A DNA stretch of 64,000 nt from Fratercula arctica. Taxonomy: Eukaryota > Chordata > Aves > Charadriiformes > Alcidae. Positions 1 through 12,900 of this stretch are shown piece by piece. Position 1 is the stretch's first letter. Each line of letters starts with the position of its first letter. The position numbers were made by a program, and so were the translations under genes. The stretch lies in NCBI GenBank assembly GCA_947846985.1, contig CANTUZ010000005.1:23036389-23100388 (forward strand), written 5' to 3'. The notes beneath the pieces were generated by a model. The model made no database searches. It worked only from the letters and a program-made list of their open reading frames with translations, and was not told where the DNA came from.

Positions 1-769
1 CAAATACTATTATTTATTTATTTCAGAAAATTTGGATGCACTGCTACTATGGAAAATAAAGGTCTTTATTTTCATAAGAAAACTAAAAAAATAAATGAAT
101 CCAAGTTCGGTCTTAAGGAAAGTATTGAAGAGGTCTATGAAAAAACAATATCCTCTGTATTTTTCATCACCATGTCAGCGTTCTAAACAATTCAAACCTA
201 TGCTTCAGCAAGCAACTTCCAATGTTATTCAAAAGGTATCCTGAATATACAAACCTTAAGTGAAATCAACCACTGTTTAAGTTTTACTTTCAGGGATTTT
301 AGCAACCTGACTCTACCAACACCTTACCCTTACCAGGCTCCTTTTGATGCCACAAATTTAGACAGAAACATTAGAACCACCTGACATATTTTTTGAAGCT
401 CAAGGCACGGCAAAATGTTTGTCGTAAAATCTCCTGTCCATCATCATGGGGACAAATGATAATGGGTCCCCCAGAAGTGCAGATTTCTGGCAATGAAGAC
501 AAACTACATTTTCAAAAGAAAAAAACCCAAATTTTACCAATACCGAGATGTGTGGAGAATTACGTACGTGCCATATTGCTCGAGTTTACCAAGATAAAGG
601 CTTCTAAAGATATGGCCCCACTGAAATACCACATTTCATTTGCCTAAAGAATGTTCTAATTTGAAGTATAAACACCATCACTTTGATTTCGTAACAACGG
701 TATCTCCAAGAGTTCTATCCACAATCAAACCACCACATTAAGTTAGATCCTGTTGGTAAGCAGAATTAC
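1..769 (-). other. ZC3H14 intron 12, partial
   Basis: AT-rich intron sequence running off the left edge. I searched the minus strand for Cys-rich CCCH exon code and saw none. No recognisable repeat. Confidence 0.6.
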
Positions 770-993
770 CGTCACAGCTGTCTAGCTGCCTGGTTACAAT
801 TTGCATCTGCTGTGCTCGAAAGCCTTTTAATCCTTTGCCAACACACATATTTTGGGTAACTGGCTTTAATCCTTCAGTTATACACAGATCTTCCTCTTCT
901 TGATCAGAAAGGTATCCTGGTGGACTGGGCACGCCGTCCAGTGTCACAATGAACTTGGGACTAGCAGGTTTCTCTGGCTGCGCAAGTTGGTCT
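770..993 (-). CDS. ZC3H14: ZC3H14 coding exon 12 (residues 502-577), last ZC3H14 exon in the window
   Basis: Encodes [20 protein letters not shown], then SDQEEED and a divergent [19 protein letters not shown] tail. The acceptor GATAG is at 994-995. The donor GTAATT begins at 769, just after a split Gly codon. Without splicing the frame runs to a stop near 738. The next exon should begin the zinc-finger region and was not found in 1-769. Confidence 0.92.
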
Positions 994-3900
994 CTATCAA
1001 ACAAAGAAACAGAGTAAAAATAGATTTTCTGACTCGAGAGGTTTGAGTAAAAGTGTGCTGTGCTAGTAACTAAAAGTAGTACAAGCTGATCTATGGAGAG
1101 TCACGCAGTAACAAACCTTCTTTTAATACTACTATAATATACTCCAGTTAACAGTTTGACTTCTCGTCTCCCTGAAGCACTAGTAAGAAATAGTTTTTCA
1201 ATGGCATTCAGCAGAGAATTTGCAGGTACATTGCAGTTTGTTCCATTGTGCTCAACAGATATATCTGAAAGCTCATTTACAGACATGATCAAATAAAGGA
1301 AAGTGATTAATCTTTTGAGGAATTTACAGTTTTGAGACAAAAAAAGTGAGGGTAACTACCATTCCTGGAATCATGAACCTTTTAACACAAAAAACAGGTG
1401 TCTCCTCTGAAATACTGACCAACGCATTATGGAACAGTGGGTGTAAAGAGTTTTTAGGACTAGGAAGAGAGAACTGAAATACTGACAGTAAGAACTTCAG
1501 CATTCAGCCTGATCGGAAGATCTGTCTAGCCTAGTATCCTGTATCTGACAGGAGTCAACATGGATAAAAGACGGATTATAAAAATAAGGGATGTATATAT
1601 TTTCTCCAGTCTTCCACTGTCCCACCCATTTCACCCTAGGGATTTCCTGAATGCCACGTGATTCTAAATATTTGGAAAATGCACTAAGGAGTTCTCCTCT
1701 TTGACAGACAGTAACAGTATAAACTTTGCTTCTCTCTGAAATTAGGCTAAGAGCACCTACAGTGTTGAATGCCTTTAAGAAGAGAGAAAACCAACACATT
1801 AAAAACATGCAAAAATTTACCACTCTCCTGCAGCACAGTCACAGTTTTCAACTGTGACATTGTGAGGTCAACCTTTTGGGTATGTTTCTTCTTTGTTAGT
1901 TTTATTTTTAATTAACACAGGCTGTTCAATGCCACATGGAAAGGAAACATTAAGAGTTTCTCAAACACAGCAGCCCACTGTGATGAAGTGCATCCCATTG
2001 TTCTGAGTGGTTTTTAACTCTAATAGGTAACATACATAAAACTATTTGGTAGCATGAAATATCAGGCCTTGAACAAGTTAGGCAAATGACTGTGCACTGG
2101 CCATTGCTCCTCTGGAAAAATTAAAATATATCCAACAACACATCATTTGAAGTTGACATGAACTTTAAACTTCTCTTGGCCAAACCCACCAGTAGGGAGC
2201 CTTAAATCACTTGTCCCACATGTCACTTAACTGTTTGTTGGCTTACGGGTACTGAGCTACCGGCATACAGAATGTGCTGTTGCATCTCCAGCACTGAGAG
2301 CTTGGGATTCACCATTCCCAGTACTGCGTTAAAAGACATTTCTTAAGAAATGTAATCTCAGGGTTAAACAGGTGTAAAACCAAAGGCAATTTAAGCAGAA
2401 TTATTACTAAACTAAGATTTCAGAAATCAGAACAGATAAGACAAAAAAGAGCAGTACTTTTCCGCTTTATTCTTGCAAATCAAAGACATGCTCAAGCTAC
2501 AGTTGACTGTGGGAATTATTCTCCAGTTAGAAGGAATTCTGGGACGTTTTTTGCCACTGCTTTTTTTACTCTGCTATTCAGTATCAGTCCCTTTTTCATG
2601 ATTTCACAGATCCTGGCTGGACTGACACGCACAAGTATAACTGAGTGATTCCATCTAAACCACAAACACGCTTTTCGACTAGTTAAAGTCCTAAAGAAAT
2701 AACTTCTTACCGTGGCTGTATCAGACGCCCTGAGAGTACTCGTACTGCCTCTGTGGCCCTCTTTCCCAACTGCTGATTCTGTGTCACTATTTCCTCAGAT
2801 AACTTGGGCTTCTTCAGGATAAATGACCTAGTATCTGTGTGGACCATAGATTCTGCATCATAGTAATCTGAAATGTGAGAAAAGTTACATAGAAAAGAGA
2901 AAAATAAGGTTGTAGTTGTACTCTTAACTTATAGAATATTTTTTTAATATAAATTTAAATGGACCATCAGCTAATTTTATTTTCATTTCTTACTAGTAGC
3001 TTCCAGAAAACATTTTTACTTCCTTGCTAATTCCACAGAGGTGGATCAACAGAAGCCATAGGCCATATTAAGCCAGACCAAGAAACTGTTACTGAAATGG
3101 CTGTGCTGAAACAGCATTGAAGGGGATCCACAAACACCCAAAATCTTTCAGGCTTGGAACACCTACTGGTGTAATGCTTTTATTCCTTAGAGATGTAGAA
3201 ACTAGAAAATACTAGAAATCAGTATACTTAATTGAAAAGGAAGTTATATTTTAACATTCACTGACCAGTAGGGTTCAACTGGAAAAGAAAAGATCACAAG
3301 ACTTAACCTTGAGTCACTTGCAAGGTATCTTCAATCACAGGATCAATCTGCAGCCGAGAAGAGAGCTCCTTTTGTTCAGTTCCTAAAAAAACCCCATTAA
3401 TTAGCATATTTTACTCCATGTCAAAATGGAACTATACATTAAAGAACTCAAGCATATTCTTTTAATTCCTTTGATTAAAAAAAAGCCAACACACTCTTCC
3501 ACACTTATAACAAAAAACCACCATTCTCATTGTTATGAGCCCCCTTCTCATTGCTTCAGAAATAGTAACAAGCTTTCTCCTGCCAGATGGTACGGCAAAA
3601 TCTAAATACTGGAAGACTCTAGTCTTTCCCATAATCATTGCTCAGTACAAACTAAGTCTGTGGGTATGGCAACTCATAAAGGCCAAGTTCTTCCTCTTTA
3701 ATTGTAAAGGTCTTGACTATTCAGAGAACACACACAGAGGAAAGCAGCTAACTTCAAGGGTCTTCTTAAAAGAGGTGAAACAGATCAGAGTAGCCCTGTT
3801 CTACATTTGACTTATGCTTTGAAAAAAAATTATTTTTGCTTTCTGTAGGTTTCCTAAGCAAGTTGTCATTTCCATTTCAATGGAAAAAGAGCGAATATAT

Positions 3901-6900
3901 TTAGTATAAATATCTTCTCTACATTAATTCTGTACCAATAAAGCTTCTTCTTATGTACTTTACAGTTACAATTTCAACTATTTTATGTTGGCAGAAATAT
4001 TCCAAACACATCTATATGAGAAATAAGAGACTGAAAAAATAGTTTGTTTTTTTAATAATGAATGTTCACTATTACTTAATAATGAACGTGAGCTGATGTA
4101 ACAAAAAATCTTACTCAAATCAAATTTTACACAAGAATCTAAATATCTAAACACTTGGAAAGAGTAAACTAACTTCTTACAGAAGTGTTTTTCCACTGCC
4201 TTACTTCTATGATTCCTTGTAACTAACACAGACACACACATTTCTTTCTTTATAACAAATTCATGCTGAAAAGATACTTTGGTTGCCTTTAAATGTTAGG
4301 CCATTTTCCTTCAGGAGTTTCACAAGAGAAGTAAAAACAGCACACTGCTCACACAGTTATCCTGGTATCAGCTGTCCTGTAACAGCAGATACAGTACTCC
4401 AATATTTACACAAAAACCAGAACATTAGAACTATTTACGTGGTAACAATATGTCAGAAATGATCGTTTAATACTTCATATGCTGCAAAATTATTCCAAAT
4501 ATAGAGCATCTTAACTCTCTCACATGAAGCTTTGTGACAGAATTACTCCTACAAGATAGTAAGGAAAAAAATGCAAAGGACGGGGAAAAGAGAAGTTATC
4601 CCACTATAAATGGATACATTTGCTTATTACATTTGCTTATGCAAAATTATTCTTCAGTGATATGCCAGAATGCTATACCATCCTTTGTGTGTGTGTGTGT
4701 GTGTGTACATATCTGTCTTACAGCCATGCTTTAGAAAGCTGCTTGGTTTTCAGGGCATTTCCACATCCAACTTTTGACGTTGACTTAAAAATTAAAAGTA
4801 TTTCTTTTCTATGCTTAGCCTACTGTAAAATGACATTCCCTTGTATAAATTTTTAAAGAATTGATGACCTTGAATTCCTTCAGCTGTCTGCTCCTTTGGC
4901 TCTTCTGCTTGTAACTGAGAACTCAGAGCAGGCAGTCTGTTTTGCACATGGATTACATCTAACTGAGATTCTTCTGGGCTAATTCGAGTTCTTGGTGCAA
5001 CTGGAACAGTCTGTTTCTGTGGAACTTTAAATAAAGAAACAATGATAAATCACTTACCTGCAACTCAATCACACAACAGTACTATTTTTACATATAGTGC
5101 TAAAATAACTCTAATAAATTCCTACACACACACAAAAATCCCAAGCATCTGTCTCCACGAAAAGCATCTTTAGCTACCTGTGAAATCTTTGAAAATACAA
5201 GTGATGACAAGAAAACAGACAACAGATGTTCACAATGACCATTTTGTAAATATGTTAATGTAGAAGGAAGATATATGATTCCTACAGTGAGTTTGCAGGA
5301 TTTGAGAGACAGAGCAGGCAATAGATTTTGGATAGCTTTCAGCCTTGCTCCAGATTGCATAGAAGTCATGGTTTAGGTAGTTTAGTGAATGCTCCTTCCC
5401 TGGCAATGTGCAATGCTTCCTGCTGACACCACTACGTTTACTAACACCCAATGAAATGAAAGCACATGAGATAACAGCTAGATTTGCCCTTCTTCGGCAG
5501 AAGTCACTCCCAGCTAGGAGAACTGAACACCTACACACAGGCAACTGCTCAGTTGCTGTATCAACTGCAACTCAGTATCTAAAACCACTGAACTAAGATT
5601 GCAGCCTCACTGTTTAAAGAGACTATAAACTGATATATCAATTGGTGTGTTGCTCATTAGTTTGCACTTTTATTACCTATATCCAGTGCATATTGGCTTT
5701 TTGCTGTTTGGCTTTTTTCTCCTTCCCTCTCAGAAGGAAGGAGGAGAGTACAGGAAGGAAAAAAGGTCAACCAAATAGCTCAAACTAATAGCTGCCTAAT
5801 TCTGAACACATTCCCTTGACAACTATCAACTTCACAATATGTCTGACACTTCCATATTGTATCTATAGACTTTACAGACTATCTTGATTAATATATTTTA
5901 AATAACTCTTTCCTCCCGTGTTTCCGCTTTCATAATGCATCACTGAAGATTAACGTAATGTTCACAGGACATGGAAAATCCCTTGGATAGATCACTGACA
6001 TGCGCTATTTAACATTCTGTTTTATCTCTAAGTGCCATCTTTAGCCTAAATTTCTAAAACAGGGCTTGGAAATATTATAGCTTAGCACAAACAAAAATAA
6101 AGCTCATTACCAGTGGAATAATTGGTTGTTTTTGTAACCGATTCCTGTGCTTCAGAGATTGCTTTCAATATTAAATTCTTATTGGCCTGTTTTGAAGGTG
6201 GCAATGAAGGTCTAAGGGAGATTAAAAAAACATAATTAATTGTACATGAATTGCAACAGCAACTGTACCCATGTTAAACACAGATATTTCAACAGGTTAA
6301 CACAGTTGTGCATAATACTGATAGAAATCATCAGCTAAAATCACTTTATCCATATTTGGTTTCAGTTTGTTAATCTATTCTCTGAATGGATGGGGATCCA
6401 CAAAATGCTCTAAAAAATGGAAGTCCAGAGGCATGATTTCACCTCTCAGCAGAAGTTACTGTAAAACCATGCTGCACCTGGAAGGCACAAACTGCCATTC
6501 ATTTCCTCCCACTTCTACCCCTCACATGCTGTTACCATGTTTGCATTGGCACCAATAGTTCTGCAGCTGCACTGGGGAGTAAAATCCAGCTGAAAACTGA
6601 CTCCATCAAAAATGTATCAGTTGTAAAAGAAGCTTTCCATTTGCCTTTGAACATCCATCAACAATAAGGAAGTTTAAATCAGATAAATGTGCTGTGGCAC
6701 TGAAGATAATTCAATAAAGCGTACTAGCTTAAACCATCTTATACAAGCTAGCACTAGATCAGTATAACCATCTCTTCCCTAGTTTAAATGTTCTTCCTTT
6801 TATTGTTGAAAATCAGGTACAAAGTATTGATGTAATTTGACTGACACCAGACACTCAGACAGAATTAGGGAGCAGAAAAAAAAAAAGAAAACCCTCTCAA

Positions 6901-9900
6901 GTCTTTTGAAAAGTTGAGATCACCTGAAAGAACAAGTGATAATTGGTTTGAAAACTATTCCCAAAATAAAACCAAAACAATCAGAACTCCTGCATTTTTT
7001 TTTTTACCACATTAAATACCTGTTCTGACACGCGCCAATATTAGTGTTCTTTGCCTAGTAAACTTTTCCCAAATAGTGTAAGATTTCACATTCTGGTGCA
7101 TCTTATGCACAATAATAAAAACAGGTTACAAAATCAGAGGAAAAAGGGTGGCATAAAAAGATATCTCACCCATAGAGTTGTGAGATTGTACAAAACATAT
7201 AAAAATGGCTTACTGGATTTTGTCTGTCAATTTCCAAAACCGCAAAGTTTTCCCCAACTTCCACTTTCAAAGTTTTTGTTCATTAAATTCATTCTGGAAA
7301 TCACACAGAATCACTGAAATCTTAAGTACCTTCTTTCTGGCTTTGCAGGTACAGACACACTGCTGGAGATGCTTCCTGTTCGCGATCCATAGTCTTCCTC
7401 CTCTTCCTCCTCGTCTTCCCCATCATTACAGAACTTTTTCACTTTGACTACTGAGCTTACAACAGGCAACCGTCTCTTCCTGGAGCTTTCTTCCTACAAT
7501 AAATAGAGAAGCCAAAATAATTCATTTAGTATAAAACATGTATTAATAAGCCGGCAAATAAAATATTGCAATTCTACCTATAGCCAGAAGATGGAGAACT
7601 TCCATTCAAGTTGCACGAGTCTAGGACTACTGTACTGTCTGCAGAAACAAATGACAGCACTGGAGAATATGAAAATCAGACATATATCTCATTAAAAATG
7701 TAACTGTAAATAACATTTAGAAAAGGAGAAGAAAGGAGGAGAAAAAAGTCTGAAGTATAGACAATTTATCCAACATCTATGGACAAAGCAGGGTTTTCCA
7801 AAGAAATTCATACTACCCTTCAAGATGCATCTGTTGAAAGTCTGACAAAGAAAAGTCGAATCAGTATGAATGACTTTCTCCTCTGTATCAACTCTGATTT
7901 CAGATTAGTGTAAGGATTAATTTCTATCAAACTGACATATTCCAATGGATGCTAACAGCTGTGCAGGTTGAGTTTAGGCAGTGCACTCACCACCACCACA
8001 GCGCATGTGGTGGTAACAAATTTTAATGCTAGGCTGTGTGAAAGCACAGGAGAAAGCACACGTCAATAATTCCTGTAGGAACCACCACTCAGCACTGAAC
8101 TACACAGGAGCACAACGAGGCATCCGGATGCCAGGTTTGCACACAGTAACCTTTAAATGATCCTGTATCATCCACAGAGAAATATCCTAAGGGATGGACC
8201 TGGACTACACAGATACAGAAGACTCATACAGTAAAAAACTGAACATCTAAATAAATGATCTTTTTAAAGGTAAAACTTCCCAAAGCACAAGAACTTGTCT
8301 AAGAGAAGGCAGAATACAGCAAAGGTCCACAGTTCTAAGAAACAATCCTGAAATAGCCCTCTTCTGGATATTACTCATGAAATAGTAATAGAAGAAAATT
8401 TTCATAAGACCTTTTTCTAACATTTCCAAAGAGAGATGTGACTGTCATTCATCAATGACTTATCTACCGCTTTAAACAAATCACTATATTCTCGTTCTCA
8501 CTTCCCTATCTTAAAAAACAAAGACATCAGCACATATCTTTGTAAAGCGTTCCAGATTTCCAAATAAAATTCATCATTCTTTTATAAAGAACTAAATAAG
8601 CAGTAGCAAAGCACAGAACTACATAAGCAGTAACACACACAGATGCACTTGGAATACAAGGTATGTAAAATTCCTGCTTCATTATAACATTAGCAGCCAT
8701 AACAATCTTCATTCTTCTCACAAAGGGTTCGACTAATTCATATGGATAGTCTTAAAAACATCAGCTAAGACTACCACCCTGCCTAGCTTAGTCTGGTCTC
8801 CAAAGTATGTAGGGCAGCAATCACCTTTCACTCTGTCCTTGCATAACACCTGTCCCAAAGAGTTCTAAATGCCATGGTTCTAAATAGTATAATAATAATA
8901 ATCCTAATAAGCAACATATCCAGGCTTTAGAGACTAATGTGTATCTAGCATAGGTATGAATAAACAGCATCCCAAAAATACTGATTTACAGAACTGTGTG
9001 AAGCTGGAGATTTACATCACGCTTCGAGAAGATCATGGTGTTCCAATGATCTGGAGATCAAAATTATTATTTCTGATTCATCATGTGCATCATAACAGCG
9101 TGCTAACCTATTAGTCCAACTAAATATGGCATGAAGATGTACAAGCTAATTAACGCTGAGATGCAGCAACCTGTCAGGTGATGATGTTAAACTATGCAAT
9201 CTCTTTTTATCAGTGGACCCAAAGAATGAAATCCCAAACCTATTGGTATCAGTGACAGAAGTCCTTTGATTTCTCTAAGGTCAAGATTTTACTGGAAGCA
9301 TACACAGTAATCTAGGTTCCTAGCAACTGTAAAATATTGCAATAGTTTAGACCGTACTAACCTCACTGCCTACTTTATCGGCACTAAGTTTGGAGGTGGG
9401 TCTGTAACTTTCTGCTAAGCTGCTAAATGCTTCTGGATTGCACAGCTGGCCTGTCTCCAAAGACCTGCAGCTTTGTGTGTCTAACTGACGGCTCCCCTGT
9501 AAGCTGCCCTGTTGTGACAATCTGTGCACATGTATATTGCCATCTGCACTCCTGCTAGCTGGCGGACGGTAAATTTCAGCGGAAGGACGAGAAGAACCAT
9601 AAGTTACAGTTACAATAGGTTTCTTCCGTGACAAAGGATTCTCCTGCACGAAGTTAAGGTCTTCATCAATTAGATCATCTGGTTCAGGTTTAATGTCAAT
9701 TACAGCTTCAGAAGGTGACAGTTCCCTCAAAGGCTTGACTGTAGATGTTAAGCGGGATGTAGAACCATCTTCACAAGACTGCCTGATAAAATAAGAAATT
9801 GCCAACTATTAACTCATCTGCAAATAAAGTTCTGGAAAATGAGAACTGTCTTTTAAACAAAGCCAGCAGGGAAAAATGATGGAGGTATTATTGTTTATAC

Positions 9901-12900
9901 AAATCTAACACACTGATAGCTATTTTTAGTTCGGACAATTAATCTACATCCATCTGTTGCTTAAAGAAATGGAACTGAATTCCTGATTTAATATTTTTTA
10001 TGCAACAAATTGTAGCAACGCTTTATTCTTCAAAACTACCTTGATCTTTCCAAGTATCTGTGCTCTTCAGAATGGCTACTACAGTCACACAACTACTAAT
10101 GTTAGAATGTGTGTTAGTAAATAACCAGAAGCTTTACCGTGAAGCAGTGTTCCTTTGCTCCTGGGAGCTAGTTGAAACTCTCGAGTCGTTTCTTTCAGTT
10201 CGAGTGCTGGAAACTGCAAGAGGTGGCAATGTATCCTCACGCCTCTTCTCATCACTCACACATGAACTGCTTTTGGTGGAAGGAAGGCTGCTCTCAAAGA
10301 TATTAGATTCTGAAGATTTCGCACTAGTTGGTTCTGTGGAGACAGGTACCTTTCATTTTTATCTCAAAGCACAGCAATACAGATTTTGCAGTAAACGTAG
10401 CTAAGAAACTGCAAACAAGACATCATGCAGATCTGAAAACAGAACATGCTGAAAGCTGTTTCAGCTGAAAACATCAGCGAGAAACACCCAGAAATAAATT
10501 CTGGACTCAGAAATAAATTCTTTATCTCAAAATATAAAGCAATTTTCTAAAGAGTCAGGTCCCAAAAGACCATATAAATAATTGAAAATTAACAAAAGAG
10601 TCAGCTAAGATCTTTTCTGAAACTCATTAGACACACAACACTACACAGAAAAGATAAACCTGCTTTCACTCAAAACTAATTTTCTTACTTACCAGTAGTC
10701 ACAGATCGCAGCTTATCCAAAACACCATGGAGCCTGAAATAGATGGAGGACAGGGAAGGAAGCAAAAGAGAAAAAGGAGAAATAAAAGAACTTTAACTTA
10801 CATTCAGAATAATCATCTTTCAGAAACGAACTGCCTTTCCCCTCCCATAACAAGCATTTCATTTATCTAAGACTGACATATGTTTAACCTCAAAAGGGAG
10901 GCATTAAGTATCTTGCCTCCACAGTGAGTCTTCGTATGTGAAGGTAGCGTATTCATCACATCATCATCACTTCAGACCATACTTTTGGCATTTAGTTGGT
11001 ATACATAATTAAAACCAGTACTTTTCACTCTTTCGCTACAGTCAATGGTATGAGTTAAGTGTCTTCAAAAGGAATGATTCAAAAAACTGAAGTATAGCTG
11101 AAAATTTTACTTTGTATATGAGACACTAATTACACAGCAGAGTTAAATATAATTCTAAATACAAACCTAAACAATATACGATTCACAGCATTTAACATAC
11201 TCAGGATTATTTCAGCATGCTTTTTATATACCAGCAATATTCTTTGAGACACATTGGTGAGCAAAACCATTTCAGCAAGGTACCAAATTTGCCCTTTGCC
11301 TGTGAAAAAGGCACCAAGCTGAAGCAATACATAAAAACAAAAGGCTATAAAATAATAAGGCTGTTTATAAATAAAAAATCATTACAGTGAGAAGAAAGAA
11401 AAAAAAAAGAAACAAAATTCCCAACACTTAAATGCATATCCTACTTGGAATTCAAACCTGATCATGGGCTTCTCCATAACTTAGACTGAGTATTAGAAAG
11501 GACCTGAGGAACAAAAACATATTGAAAACTGCGAAAAGTAAGACTGTATGTGAGTATAAGGGAGGCTTACACTCACCTCCTTGTGAGTTTTCACTAGAAG
11601 GCTCTTAAAAGTTTCATCAACCGAGCTCTGCTGATGCATATCAGTTTTCACACTGACCTCCAGATAACTGTGACCTGACACTTTGTTCTGAGTAAGAAGC
11701 CTTGGCCAACCAGCAGACTGCCAGGTCTGCCACAGAATTGCTGTGAAACTTACAAGCTACAGAGACAAACCAAGGAAGGCAGACCTTGTTGAGTATTGTA
11801 TTTAGCCAGAGACCCAATATTTAAGAATGTAAACATTATTTGCCTTTAGAAGAAATAAAAGCATACAAAACTCCCAACTACAGTGCTATTTAACTTTTTT
11901 CCACCAGTCCTCTGCAGCTTATTGCATAGGTTTCATCTTGTCTTGTTTTCCATCATTCTTTGAACCAATACCTACCTCGTTACCTGATAAAAGTACTCTG
12001 ACACTGAATTTGTATTTATAAGCAAATGTGGATACTGAATTGAGATTAAAAGACTCATTACATTTGGAATTTAAGCAGTTGTCAAAACCAGCAGGAGATA
12101 TATCTACATATAGTTGATATTCAGTTCTAAATATACATATTAAAAAAATAACCGTGATTTCTCTTCCCTGCTGAAATTTGCTTTCTCTGCATCTCTGGTT
12201 TTTTTTCAGTAAAGTTTTAGTTTCATTTATAAAGCCATAAAAGTGTTTGTTGCTACATATTATTGTGTTACTTCTTACTGTATATCAGGATTGAATCAAA
12301 ACCCTAGTACTGGAATTACCCTCATCAACTTGTAAACCTCGCTAATTTGTCTAACTGATTCACAAAACTACAAGAAAGACAACTTCATGACTTACTGCTA
12401 CAGTGAAACCCAAAATCTTTGCTGAGACAGGCCACAAGAGGGAACGAATAAGTTAAATGCCTGTGTACTTCTTAAAAAAGGGGTGCATGCTTAATTGCAC
12501 TCCTTTCTTGTATTTTTGACAAATGTCAGAAAAAAATTGAAAACTTTGAAAACAAACTCAAATTATACCCACTCAGGTAACTCTGTCACATGGACACCCA
12601 TCAGTTTAAATAGTTAATACAGTAAAGTGTCATAGTTGGAACTAATTTTCACTTTTTGTCAGTTTGTTGTTTCATAACATAACCAACTTCCAAAATGTTT
12701 TTCTCTGCTATTTAATAGCATAGAAGCTCCTAACCAAATAAAGGGGAGCTTGACTAATCACACAGAAGAAATACTGGAAGTGAATGTAAACAGTCAGTAT
12801 GAAAATTTCAAAGAAAGCAAACTCAAAAAGCAGAAAAAAGAAGTAGTATTTGTCTAATCTATACAAAACAAAAAAATGTTCCTTAAAACTGTATTAGGTT

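Noticed and set aside
1..769. Search for ZC3H14 CCCH zinc-finger exons
   Set aside because: No Cys-rich coding segment with splice sites seen on the minus strand; these exons must lie outside.
4534..4856. Small plus-strand frames around the (GT)n repeat
   Set aside because: Translation is dominated by the microsatellite (Cys-Val repeats) inside a ZC3H14 intron.
10060..10404. Plus-strand 114-residue frame
   Set aside because: Antisense shadow of ZC3H14 coding exon 5.
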